Shown in pieces: positions 1 through 8,102 of a stretch of 33,641 bases of DNA. Source of the DNA: Desulfobacteraceae bacterium (GTDB lineage: Bacteria; Desulfobacterota; Desulfobacteria; Desulfobacterales; Desulfosalsimonadaceae); the NCBI GenBank assembly GCA_024636355.1, contig JAGXHH010000037.1:1-33641 (forward strand), written 5' to 3'. Each line of letters opens with the position of its first letter. Position 1 is the first letter of the stretch. The translations under genes and the position numbers were made by a program. The notes beneath the pieces are model-generated. The model saw only the letters and a program-made list of their open reading frames with translations, was not told where the DNA came from and made no database searches.

Positions 1-1
1 A

Positions 2-2107
2 TCCGAAGCCGGCTACGAGATATTCCAACGGATGTTTGCCGAAAAGAGTTTTGCCTATGCAGCCGATGATGTCTTTGAATATCCGGCGGCACGGGAGCGC
101 CTGCTCGAACAGTTTAAAACGCGAAGCCTGGAAGGGTTCGGGTGCGATAACCTGAATTCAGGGGTCGGCGCGGCCGGGGCGTTGTTGTACTACATCCAGG
201 ATACCCAGAAGCAGGACATCGTCCACCTGACGGGCATCGAGACTTACAGTCTGGAAAATTTCCTGCTCATCGATGAGGTGAGCTGTCGGAACCTGGAGTT
301 GTTGTCCAATCTCCAGAACGGCGGCCGTCAGACGACCCTGCTCGGGGTCATGGACATGACGGTGACCGCCATGGGCGGGCGGGTACTGAAACGCTGGATC
401 CGGTATCCGCTACGTGATCCGGAAGGTATCGGCGCCCGGCAGGATGCGGTGGCGGCAGGGCTCGAACACGTCTCCGAGCGCCGGATGGTACGGGAGGCAT
501 TAAAAACCGTTGCCGACCTCGAACGTCTGGGCAGCAGGATTTCCATGGGACAGGCCAGTGCCCGGGATCTCTGCGCCTTGAAGCGATCCATTCGGAGTCT
601 GCCGGAAATCGTCGCCGCCGGCAACGATTTCGATGCCGCGCTGTTTTGTGTGGATGCGTCGCTTTTTTCGCCCCTTTACGCGTTGGCTGATCAAATCGAT
701 GCCGCCATTGTTGATGATCCGCCTCCGACAGTTCACGAGGGAGGCATGATCCGGCGCGGCTACCATGCCGAACTCGACGAGCTGATCCGGATCGCCCGGG
801 ACGGCAAAAGCTACCTGGCGGAACTCGAGGCCGAAGAGCGAAAAAAGACCGGCATCAATTCCTTGAAGGTCCGCTACAATAAAGTATTCGGCTATTATAT
901 CGAAATCCCGAAGAGCCATGTCGCTTCCGTGCCCGATCACTATGTTCGCAAGCAGACCCTGGTCAATGCGGAACGCTATATAACCGATGCGCTCAAAACG
1001 TTTGAAACCAAAGTGCTCGGCGCCTAGGAACAGCAGGCCGTGCTCGAGCATGAACTCTTCCTGGAACTTCGGACGGCCGTGGTCTCAGAAAATGCGGCCA
1101 TACATGCGGCCGCAGAATTTGTCGGTCTCATCGATGTGCTCCTCGGTCTTTCGGAACTCGCTGAACGAAACGGTTACGTGCGCCCCGAGCTCAATACGGA
1201 CGGGGTGATTCAGATCGAGGAGGGGCGGCACCCGGTGGTAGAAAAGCTGATTGCCGGTGAACGCTATGTCCCCAATACGGTACACCTGGACAACTCGGAA
1301 AACCAGATCCTGATCATCACGGGGCCGAACATGGCCGGCAAATCAACCGTGCTGCGCCAGGTGGCCATTATTGTCCTGATGGCCCAGATGGGGTCGTTCG
1401 TACCGGCAAAACGGGCCAGCCTCTGTCTCATAGACCGGATCTTCACCCGGGTCGGCGCCCTGGACAACCTGTCGCAGGGGCAAAGCACGTTCATGGTGGA
1501 GATGGAAGAGACCGCAAACATAATGAACAACGCCGGTCCCCACAGCCTGGTGATCATGGACGAAATCGGACGGGGAACAAGCACGTTCGACGGCTTAAGC
1601 ATCGCCTGGGCCGTGGCGGAGTACCTGCATGATCTAAAGGGGACAGGCGTTAAATCCCTGTTTGCGACCCACTATCATGAATTGACCGAACTGCCGAAAG
1701 TCAAATCCCGGGTGAAAAATTGCAGTATTGCCGTCAAGGAATGGAACGATGAAATCATCTTCCTCCACCAGCTGGTTGAAGGCGGCACCAATCGCAGTTA
1801 CGGCATCCAGGTGGCCCGTCTGGCCGGAATGCCAGAACCGGTCGTCAAACGGGCAAAAATGGTGCTGGCCAACATCGAAAACAACGGTCATGTTCTGGGT
1901 GAAAAAAAACATGGGGCGGGCCGTCGCCGGGCAAAAGGGGAATTCGAACAGCTGTCGTTATTTCGAAAGCCGGAGGAAATCGTTGTAGACCGGCTCATGA
2001 AGGTAGATATTTCATCAATGACGCCGCTCGAAGCGATCAACTACCTGAGTCAGTTGAAGGAAACGGTGCTGAAGAACGGTCCGCCGCCGGATGATTCCAA
2101 TAAATAA
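2..2107 (+). pseudogene. mutS: mutS, DNA mismatch repair ATPase, 5'-truncated by the window and interrupted by an in-frame amber codon
   Basis: MutS recognises mismatches and recruits MutL. The frame is open from base 2, so the mismatch-binding N-terminus lies outside the window. What is visible is the connector and lever/clamp region (about 2-1100), the ATPase core with Walker A GPNMAGKST (about 1322-1350), a DEIGRGTSTFDG Walker B/signature stretch (about 1558-1593) and FATHYHEL (about 1661-1686). Near the C-terminus is QLSLF, a good beta-clamp binding motif. The frame is broken only by TAG at 1025-1027, in the clamp region between KVLGA and EQQAVLEHELF. The family reads straight through here, usually with Glu or Gln, so one base change would explain it. 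Everything after the TAG is intact and family-like. Options are a recent nonsense mutation, readthrough or pyrrolysine insertion, or a sequence error. GTG 1040 could start a downstream fragment, but it is not a natural domain border. Family identity is certain; functional status is not. Confidence 0.9.
1025..1027 (+). other. In-frame UAG inside mutS
   Basis: The codon TAG follows GGC GCC and precedes GAA CAG CAG in the mutS frame. No frameshift lies nearby. UAG is also the ordinary terminator of several other genes here (ends at 7105, 11149, 12351, 15451, 19779, and 29670 on the minus strand), so UAG is not rare in this genome. That weakens, but does not exclude, a pyrrolysine reading. The tRNA-Sec in the window reads UGA and cannot decode it. 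Confidence 0.95.
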
Positions 2108-2239
2108 CAGTCGTCTCGCACAACAGCGAAACAGCCCATGTTCGCTGATTGAAGCAAAAGGTCCTTGATGTTTTCGATATTTTATGTAGTAAATTCGAGT
2201 AGACGTTCAAGCAACTACTTTCGTCCTGATTTTTCACTT

Positions 2240-4231
2240 ATGACAAAGCGTGCCATTATTCCGGTTCTACTGATGAGCTGCCTGGCAGTGCTCTGGTCCT
2301 GTGCCAGCGTGGGAGCGTCGTCAAAAGCACTCTATTTTGAGGCTGAAGCCTGTTACCGGACTCTTCAGAAGCAGCCGGAAAAACAAAAATATCGATCATA
2401 CTGGCTTCAATGCATCCGCAAGTTCGAATCGGTTTATGAAACCGACCCGGGCGGACCGTGGGCAAGTGCCGGCCTGTATATGACCGGCCGAATGTACCAG
2501 GAACTTTACCGGTATTCCTACAAACCGGCAGACCTCGCCAAGGCGGAGACGGTTTTCCGCACGGTCGTCAGGGAGTTTCCGACCAGTGCCTACCGGAAAA
2601 AGGCCCAGAGCGAACTGACGGCCATAGCCGCCCAGGGGGTCGATACCGGTCGGAGCGAAAAGGCCCGCCAGCAGTATTTTGAAGCTGAAGCCGCCTTCAA
2701 CGAATTGCGGGCGGCGCCGGATAAGCAGAAATACCGGGTTTACTGGATGAACTGTATCCGCCTTTTTGAAAACGTCCGCCAGACGGACCCGGACGGCGCG
2801 TGGGCGGCGGCCGGACATTTCATGACCGGCGAGATGTATCGGGAACTTTATCAACATTCCTACAAGCCGGCGGATCTTGCCAAAGCCGAAGAGATTTTCC
2901 GGCAGGTGGCAGCCGAATATCCGACAAGCGCCTACCGGGAAAAAGCCGAGGCCGCTCTGGATAAGAAGGCACCGGATAAATATACAGATGTAAATAAAGA
3001 TAAAGAAGATGTCCTGCGGGATCTGACCGGCGGGGATACGACATCGGGGGAAATGACCACCTCGGATGCCGGAAAAACCGGCGTTGCCGGGGAAGCGGCC
3101 AAGATTACCGGCGTCCGGTACTGGTCGAATCCGGAATATACCCGGATCGTAATCGATGTTAACCGCGAAACGAGTTTCCAGAACAACCTGCTGAACAAGG
3201 ATCCATCGAACAATCAGCCCCACCAGCGGCTCTATGTTGATTTGAAAAACAGCCTGCTGGGGGAAAACATCCAGCGAACGATCCCGATCGACGATTCCCT
3301 GTTAAAAGATGTACGCGCCGCCCAGTATAGCAAGGAGACGGTCCGGGTTGTCGTCGACATCAAATCGTTTGAGAATTACAATATTTTTTCTTTGAAAAAC
3401 CCCTTCCGGATCGTTATCGATGTCAGGGGAGATTCCCGGCAGACGGCTTCCGCCGGATCGACATCGCCCCCGATCGAATGGGGAACGGAAACCGCTTCGA
3501 TTGCACGGCAATTGGCCCTCGGGGTGCACCGGATCGTCATCGATCCCGGGCACGGCGGAAAGGATTACGGCGCACCGGGATTTGTTTCCGGCGTCCATGA
3601 AAAACATGTCGTCCTCGATATTTCCAAACGGCTCGCAGCAAGAATCCGCAACGAACTCGGGTGCGAAGTGCTGATGACCCGCAACGATGACACCTATTTG
3701 ACGCTTGAAGAACGCACGGCGATTGCCAATACACAAAAAGCCGACCTGTTTATTTCCATACACGCCAACGCGTCCCGGAACCGGGAAGCCTATGGCATCG
3801 AAACCTACTTTTTGAATCTGACCACCGATAATGAATCGATTGCTGTGGCGGCCAGAGAAAATGCCACCTCTGAAAAGAATATCAGTGAGCTCCAGACGAT
3901 TTTAAACGATCTGATGCACAATGCCAAAGTGAACGAATCGAGTCGGCTGGCCACAAGTGTGCAAAGCATCTTGTGCAGTCAACTGGAAACCGGTTTCAGC
4001 CGGATTCGGAATAAAGGGGTTAAACAGGCGCCGTTTTATGTTCTTTTAGGGGCCCAGATGCCCGCCATTCTGATCGAAACCGCATTTATCAGCAACGACC
4101 GGGAGTGCCGGCGGTTGTCGTCCCCCGAATACCAGGAAGCACTCTGCAGCGGCATTATTGACGGCATCCGGCAATACATCAAAGCCACCCGTCCGTCATC
4201 ATTTGTCTCCGTCGATAATCCCGGCGGGTGA
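2240..4231 (+). CDS. Secreted N-acetylmuramoyl-L-alanine amidase (AmiC-like) with duplicated N-terminal module and AMIN domain
   Basis: This zinc amidase cleaves the MurNAc-L-Ala bond of peptidoglycan in the periplasm, typically during cell separation. I chose ATG 2240 because it places a hydrophobic signal sequence at the very N-terminus; the frame is open back to TTG 2165, but that would add 25 polar residues before it. The signal ends around LWSC, possibly a weak lipobox. Domain order from Met 2240: two tandem 97-residue copies of a TPR-like module (about residues 30-126 and 144-240), an acidic linker, an AMIN domain (about 292-400) and an Amidase_3 domain (about 430-655). Visible catalytic residues are H438 (DPGHGG), E454, H508 (SIHANA) and E613 (ILIETAF), so the enzyme should be active. 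It stands alone between mutS and purB, 32 bases from purB. AmiC-like function is secure from the family; the role of the repeats is unknown. Confidence 0.9.
   Translation: MTKRAIIPVLLMSCLAVLWSCASVGASSKALYFEAEACYRTLQKQPEKQKYRSYWLQCIRKFESVYETDPGGPWASAGLYMTGRMYQELYRYSYKPADLAKAETVFRTVVREFPTSAYRKKAQSELTAIAAQGVDTGRSEKARQQYFEAEAAFNELRAAPDKQKYRVYWMNCIRLFENVRQTDPDGAWAAAGHFMTGEMYRELYQHSYKPADLAKAEEIFRQVAAEYPTSAYREKAEAALDKKAPDKYTDVNKDKEDVLRDLTGGDTTSGEMTTSDAGKTGVAGEAAKITGVRYWSNPEYTRIVIDVNRETSFQNNLLNKDPSNNQPHQRLYVDLKNSLLGENIQRTIPIDDSLLKDVRAAQYSKETVRVVVDIKSFENYNIFSLKNPFRIVIDVRGDSRQTASAGSTSPPIEWGTETASIARQLALGVHRIVIDPGHGGKDYGAPGFVSGVHEKHVVLDISKRLAARIRNELGCEVLMTRNDDTYLTLEERTAIANTQKADLFISIHANASRNREAYGIETYFLNLTTDNESIAVAARENATSEKNISELQTILNDLMHNAKVNESSRLATSVQSILCSQLETGFSRIRNKGVKQAPFYVLLGAQMPAILIETAFISNDRECRRLSSPEYQEALCSGIIDGIRQYIKATRPSSFVSVDNPGG
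2327..2959 (+). repeat. Tandem 291-base coding duplication inside the amidase gene
   Basis: Bases 2327-2617 and 2669-2959 encode two 97-residue copies without any gap between them in alignment. By hand count 61 of 97 residues are identical. The conserved core reads SYKPADLAKAE, followed by PTSAYR. A 51-base spacer separates the copies. Each copy has the helix-turn-helix look of TPR/Sel1-type repeats that bind partner proteins (inference). Confidence 0.85.
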
Positions 4232-4263
4232 TGCAATAAGTTAACGCATAAAGGAAATTAGCA

Positions 4264-5628
4264 ATGGGAATACAATCTATTTCCGTCCTGGATGGACGCT
4301 ACCGGCATTATATGGACGGCCTCAATGATATCTTTTCCGAGTACGGCCTGATGAAATACCGGGTATTCGTCGAAATTCAGTGGTTGAAGTTCCTGATTTT
4401 CGAGCTCAAGGTAGAAGAAGTCGATGCCGGCCTTGTAGATTACCTGGACAATATCTTTGCGACATTTACTCCCGAGCGTGCGCTCGAGATCAAAGCCATT
4501 GAAAAACGGACCAACCACGACGTCAAGGCAGTAGAATATTATATTAAGCAGCAGCTCATCGATGGCGGCTTCGATTCAATAAAAGAATGGGTGCATTTCG
4601 CCTGTACATCAGACGATATCAATAATACCGCCTATGCCCTGATGCTGCAGGCCGGCCGGTCCCATATCGTCGAGAGTCTGAGCCGGGTGCTGGACAGGCT
4701 CGAAGTGTTCGCCAGAGAAAACAAATCGGCGCCGATGATGGCCCGAACTCACGGTCAGCCGGCCACACCGACAACGGTGGGCAAGGAATTTGTCAATTTC
4801 GCATGGCGGCTGCGCACGGAAATGGCAAAACTTGAGGCCGTTGAGATCGGCGCCAAATTAAACGGCGCAAGCGGCAATTTCAATGCGCACCATTGCGTGC
4901 TTCCCGAAATCGACTGGATTGCGGCGAGTCGACGTTTTTTGACCCATTACCTCGGGGTTGCCCCCTTGCTCTACACCACCCAGATCAATCCCTGCAATTA
5001 CATTTCCGAACTGCTGCAGGCAATGATCCGAATCGCCGCAATTCATATTGATCTGGACCGGGACATGTGGGGGTATATCTCTCTCGGTTATTTCAAACAG
5101 AAGCTCAAAGAAGGCGAAGTCGGCTCATCGACGATGCCGCACAAGGTAAATCCGATCGATTTCGAAAACAGCGAGGGGAATATGGGGCTGGCCATTTCGA
5201 TGATGGAACACGTGTCGGTCAAATTGTTGATATCACGTTTTCAGCGGGATCTGAGTGACAGCACCGTGCTGCGCAATCTCGGGGTCCTGTTCGGTTATGT
5301 CGAGGTTGGATTGAAAAGCACGCTTAAAGGATTGGACAAACTGGCCATCGATCGGATCGCTATCGAAAAGGATCTGGCGGACAATCTCGAACTGCTTGCC
5401 GAACCGATCCAGACGGCGATGCGGATGTATAAAGAAGACGAGCCATATGAAAAATTAAAGGCCCTGACCCGCGGGCGCAAGATCGACCGTGGGGATCTGG
5501 TTGACTTCCTTGACCGGCTCGAAGCCCTGCCCGATTCGGTAAAAAACCGGTTCAAACAGCTGGAAGTCACAGCATATACGGGACTGGCTGAAGAACTGGT
5601 GGATCAATATTTTTCAGAAATGAAGTAA
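4264..5628 (+). CDS. purB: Adenylosuccinate lyase
   Basis: PurB catalyses two fumarate-releasing steps of purine synthesis: SAICAR to AICAR, and adenylosuccinate to AMP. The 454-residue length matches the long enterobacterial-type PurB (about 456). The fumarase/aspartase superfamily signature SSTMPHKVNPIDFEN is intact (about 5129-5173), including the catalytic-loop serines. TARTHGQPATPTT-like residues at about 4741-4773 (ARTHGQPATPTTVGKEF) hold the conserved histidine, and TSDDINNTAYAL is also present (about 4609-4644). The start ATG 4264 has AAAGGAAAT about 5-10 bases upstream. It lies 32 bases after the amidase and may be co-transcribed, although no functional link is obvious. A short GC hairpin with a few T residues follows (5647-5663) and could be a weak terminator. 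Confidence 0.95.
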   Translation: MGIQSISVLDGRYRHYMDGLNDIFSEYGLMKYRVFVEIQWLKFLIFELKVEEVDAGLVDYLDNIFATFTPERALEIKAIEKRTNHDVKAVEYYIKQQLIDGGFDSIKEWVHFACTSDDINNTAYALMLQAGRSHIVESLSRVLDRLEVFARENKSAPMMARTHGQPATPTTVGKEFVNFAWRLRTEMAKLEAVEIGAKLNGASGNFNAHHCVLPEIDWIAASRRFLTHYLGVAPLLYTTQINPCNYISELLQAMIRIAAIHIDLDRDMWGYISLGYFKQKLKEGEVGSSTMPHKVNPIDFENSEGNMGLAISMMEHVSVKLLISRFQRDLSDSTVLRNLGVLFGYVEVGLKSTLKGLDKLAIDRIAIEKDLADNLELLAEPIQTAMRMYKEDEPYEKLKALTRGRKIDRGDLVDFLDRLEALPDSVKNRFKQLEVTAYTGLAEELVDQYFSEMK

Positions 5629-5957
5629 AAGCCAAAGTGGAATAGAGCAGCAGGCGCTGTTTTAATATTGACTTTAAATTGTGTATTCAATAGTTAGGAA
5701 TTAGAAAACAATCGTATTACAATTCGATTGTCTAGTAGCAAAACGAAGGGCCGGTATCGGAAAGGTTTTTAATCGGGCGATGGTACGGTTTTTGCCAAAC
5801 CGATTTTTTAATTGATTAAATCCATTGAATGCGTTAACAATTAATTGCGTTTTCACGCGAAAACAGCGATTTGTAAAATGATCAGACCGTATTCAAAAGC
5901 ACCTGCCGTTTTGCGAGGAGAACGCTTCAACCGGGATTTCTAAAGGGATGGTAATTA
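5629..5957 (+). other. 329-base intergenic region before the roadblock/MglA cluster
   Basis: AT-rich, with no convincing ORF. It holds a weak hairpin after purB (CAGC/GCTG at about 5648-5659, then four T), a TTGACT at 5668-5673 without a good -10 partner at 17 bases, and a good sigma-54-type site at 5781-5796 (listed separately). The leader from that site to ATG 5958 would be about 150 bases. Confidence 0.6.
5781..5796 (+). promoter_or_regulatory. Candidate sigma-54 (-24/-12) promoter
   Basis: The bases TGGTACG-N4-TTGCC match the RpoN consensus TGGCACG-N4-TTGCW at all but two positions. The invariant GG (5782-5783) and GC (5794-5795) are exactly ten bases apart. It lies on the coding strand in the non-coding gap before the roadblock gene. 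Transcription would start near 5808. Sigma-54 control would fit a pilus or motility regulon, in which an enhancer-binding protein is required (inference). Confidence 0.6.
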
Positions 5958-6350
5958 ATGGATTTTACGATTGATTTTACAAAAGAGCAGATTGAATCCA
6001 TCGAAGATGTTCTTCAGGAGGAGTTAATCGACCTCGGCGTACAGAGCGTGATACTGATGGATCTGGCCGGAAACGTGATTGTCAATCTTGATAATGGCGG
6101 TACCAGTCATGACGTTTATTCTCTGGCGGCATTGGCGGCGGGCAATTACGGGGCGGTCAGCGCAATGGCCAATATAATCGGCGAGCAGGAATTTTCTTTG
6201 CTGTTTCATAAAGGCGAGGAAGAGAGCATTCACTTCAGCAAAGTAGTCGAAGATCTGCTGCTTCTCACCATTTTTAATAAAGACGTATCTCTCGGTTTTC
6301 TGCGTTTGAAAGTGACCGAAGCGATCAAGCGGATTCAGATGCTGATTTAA
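5958..6350 (+). CDS. Roadblock/LC7-family protein (MglB-like)
   Basis: A 130-residue protein with the roadblock/LC7 alternating pattern. A helix (residues 8-25) leads into a strand, SVILMDLAGNVIVN, followed by AALAAGNYGAVSAMANIIGEQEF, the region that in MglB-type proteins follows the hairpin. Then come strands around FSLLFHKGEEESIHFSKV and LLLLTIFN, and a C-terminal helix. In Myxococcus, MglB is a roadblock dimer that acts as the GTPase-activating partner of MglA. The next gene encodes an MglA-like GTPase, so a GAP or regulator role is likely (inference from family and neighbour). The start has only a weak AAAGGGATGG upstream. It is the first gene after the sigma-54-type promoter. The frame stays open for 40 codons beyond the stop, to 6473, but without a plausible start. 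Confidence 0.8.
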   Translation: MDFTIDFTKEQIESIEDVLQEELIDLGVQSVILMDLAGNVIVNLDNGGTSHDVYSLAALAAGNYGAVSAMANIIGEQEFSLLFHKGEEESIHFSKVVEDLLLLTIFNKDVSLGFLRLKVTEAIKRIQMLI

Positions 6351-6499
6351 TGGCATATCCCGCGGCCGGCGAAATCGGCCCCGCATTCCGTCTCAAAGGA
6401 CAGGACTGACGGCACACCAGAGAAGATGCAACGGCTGTTGAATGATATCGACGTTCAACGGGAGCGGATTTAACAATAAATGTTCCGGAGGATAGCGAT

Positions 6500-7105
6500 T
6501 TGGCGTTAATAAATCCGAAGAAGCGGGAAGTTCAGGTTAAAATTGTCTATTACGGCCCGGGTCGTGGCGGTAAAACGACGAACTTGGAATTCATCAACCG
6601 CAAATTCAAGAAGCGGATTCTCAACGAAATGGTCACGGTCAAGACCTATGGGGACCGGACTCTTTTTTTTGATTTTCTGCCGTTTGATATCGGAGAAATA
6701 AAGGGCCACAGCATTAAAATCCAGCTATATACCGTTCCGGGACAGGTAAAGTACAATGCCACTCGGCGCCTGGTGCTCCGCGGCGTTGACGGGATCGTCT
6801 TCGTTGCGGATTCCATGGATCTCCGCAGGGAAATGAACATTCGATCCCTCCAGAACCTGAAAGAAAATCTGGAATCGTTTAACAAAAATATTTTCAATAT
6901 CCCGCTGGTCATGCAGTACAACAAGCGGGATCTTTCCGAAGAAGGCATTCCCATTTTATCGGAGGACGCCCTGCAGAAAGATTTGAACAGCCGGCTGAAT
7001 GCCCCGTATTTTCCAGCCAGTGCCATCCGCGGGGACAATGTGGCGGCAACCATGAAAAAGATTATCGCATTGACGGTAAGTTCATTAAGAAAAAAACTGG
7101 AATAG
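6500..7105 (+). CDS. MglA-type small Ras-like GTPase
   Basis: A cytoplasmic GTPase that in Myxococcus marks the leading pole and controls type IV pilus and gliding polarity. The start is TTG 6500, with GGAGG at 6487-6491, eight bases upstream. The 201-residue sequence carries P-loop GPGRGGKT (19-26), TLFFDFLP, LYTVPGQ (76-82) and NKRD (141-144). R53 and Q82 fall at exactly the numbers of the catalytic Arg and Gln of M. xanthus MglA. TVPGQ, in place of DxxG, is a hallmark of the MglA family. It ends in TAG 7103-7105, which is embedded in the ribosome-binding site of the next gene, so the two are translationally linked. The roadblock protein 149 bases upstream is its likely partner. Family assignment is strong; whether it controls pili here is inferred from the PilB and PilZ genes downstream. 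Confidence 0.92.
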   Translation: MALINPKKREVQVKIVYYGPGRGGKTTNLEFINRKFKKRILNEMVTVKTYGDRTLFFDFLPFDIGEIKGHSIKIQLYTVPGQVKYNATRRLVLRGVDGIVFVADSMDLRREMNIRSLQNLKENLESFNKNIFNIPLVMQYNKRDLSEEGIPILSEDALQKDLNSRLNAPYFPASAIRGDNVAATMKKIIALTVSSLRKKLE

Positions 7106-7117
7106 GAGGAAAGGCCA

Positions 7118-7846
7118 TTGGCGAAAACGGAAGATGATGGGGGCATCGGAGCCGAAGTGAGCAGCAGGCTCGATGAACTGTTCGGTGAAGACGATGGTTC
7201 GGAGGCCCCGGGTTTGGATGCAGCCCCGGCAAAATCTGTCGGTCCGATGAAATCCAAGCCGCAAGCGCACGCGGAACCCAATGGTAATGCCAACGATGCC
7301 GAAGGTTCGCCCGTCAAGAATTTAAAGGCGCTGGTATTTGGAATCGACTGGGAGATTACAGACGATTCGATGAGAGCATTCCTCAAAGAGGTCCGGCGCC
7401 TCCAGCAGAAGTATCCGAACGACCAAATTCTGTCGATGTTTCTCAAGCTGCATGAATCGATCGGTAAATACATCAAAGCCAAAATGGCCCGTGCCCATCC
7501 GGACGCCCTTAACTTTGTGACATCTGTATTCACGGCTTTCGAAAAAGTCCTTCTCTCTCCTGGAATGCCGGAAGCGCAGAAGAAAAAGTTGTTGAGCAGT
7601 GAAGTAAAGACGTTTAAGGACTTTAAGCAGCGGGTTTTGAGCCGGGATAAAGCGGTGGCGCATGCTGAACCGCAAATCGCTGCGCCAGTCGAAGCCCCGC
7701 CACGGCAGGTGGTGGCGCCCGCGGCAAAACCAGCGGTTCGCCTGGATAACCAGGAGGCCCTCGATTATATCGTCGAGGAACTCAAGAAAACGATCAAGGC
7801 CGAATTTCATACCATTCGGCAGATTCTGAAGAATCTGGGCGCCTGA
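7118..7846 (+). CDS. Uncharacterised protein linked to the MglA-type GTPase
   Basis: A 242-residue soluble protein that I do not recognise by name. The start is TTG 7118, with TAGGAGGAAAGG just upstream; only 12 bases separate it from the GTPase stop codon, so tight co-expression is expected. The N-terminus begins with an acidic SSRLDELFGEDDGSE segment and a low-complexity Pro/Ala stretch to about residue 65. A helical domain follows (about 67-175: ALVFGIDWEITDDSMRAF, then LKEVRRLQQKYPNDQIL and FVTSVFTAFEKVLLSP). A second Pro/Ala linker leads to a C-terminal amphipathic helix (about 213-242). The organisation is that of a scaffold or GTPase effector (inference). There are no transmembrane segments and no catalytic motif. 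Confidence 0.8.
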   Translation: MAKTEDDGGIGAEVSSRLDELFGEDDGSEAPGLDAAPAKSVGPMKSKPQAHAEPNGNANDAEGSPVKNLKALVFGIDWEITDDSMRAFLKEVRRLQQKYPNDQILSMFLKLHESIGKYIKAKMARAHPDALNFVTSVFTAFEKVLLSPGMPEAQKKKLLSSEVKTFKDFKQRVLSRDKAVAHAEPQIAAPVEAPPRQVVAPAAKPAVRLDNQEALDYIVEELKKTIKAEFHTIRQILKNLGA

Positions 7847-7928
7847 GCCGTTTGCGGCCGACGGTGTAATGTAACTCCTTTTAGCATTAAAAAAGAATAC
7901 CAGGACGGCAAGGAAGAAAGCGATGCTG

Positions 7929-7945
7929 ACTTACACCGTGTAAGT
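7929..7945. promoter_or_regulatory. Perfect 17-base palindrome, operator-like
   Basis: Eight-base arms ACTTACAC and GTGTAAGT surround a single C. It lies in the 256-base gap between the 7118 and 8103 genes. A related sequence, GGTGTAATGTAA, occurs about 60 bases upstream. Size and symmetry suit a dimeric repressor site, but a short mRNA hairpin is equally possible. No regulator gene is adjacent. Confidence 0.4.
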
Positions 7946-8102
7946 TGAGGCGCTAAAGACCAGGCCAATGAAGGCGGCTTTGCAATGCGACATGGAAAAA
8001 TTCCGGGTAAACGGGGCACGCCCCTTTATCATCGAAGCGCCTGAGCGCCGGTTTTCAAGATTTGGCCTGGCGAAGTTTATTAAATGGATCGGAGGCATTC
8101 AT

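Noticed and set aside
1040..2107. Downstream mutS piece as an independent gene starting at GTG 1040
   Set aside because: The break falls inside the clamp region, there is no ribosome-binding site, and the family reads continuously across it.
2396..3223. 275-residue minus-strand open frame opposite the amidase
   Set aside because: Its length reflects the duplicated amidase module read backwards; there are no recognisable motifs.
5668..5696. Sigma-70 promoter TTGACT with TAGTTA at 17 bases
   Set aside because: The -10 matches only two of six bases; the sigma-54-type site nearer the gene is far better.
6364..6380. GGCCG/CGGCC inverted repeat after the roadblock gene as a terminator
   Set aside because: The stem is five bases with no U-tract, and the GTPase gene downstream likely belongs to the same unit.
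7103..7120. Readthrough of the MglA-type UAG into the next gene, which is in the same frame
   Set aside because: The UAG is part of a clear TAGGAGGA ribosome site with TTG 7118 well placed, so separate, coupled translation is the simpler reading.
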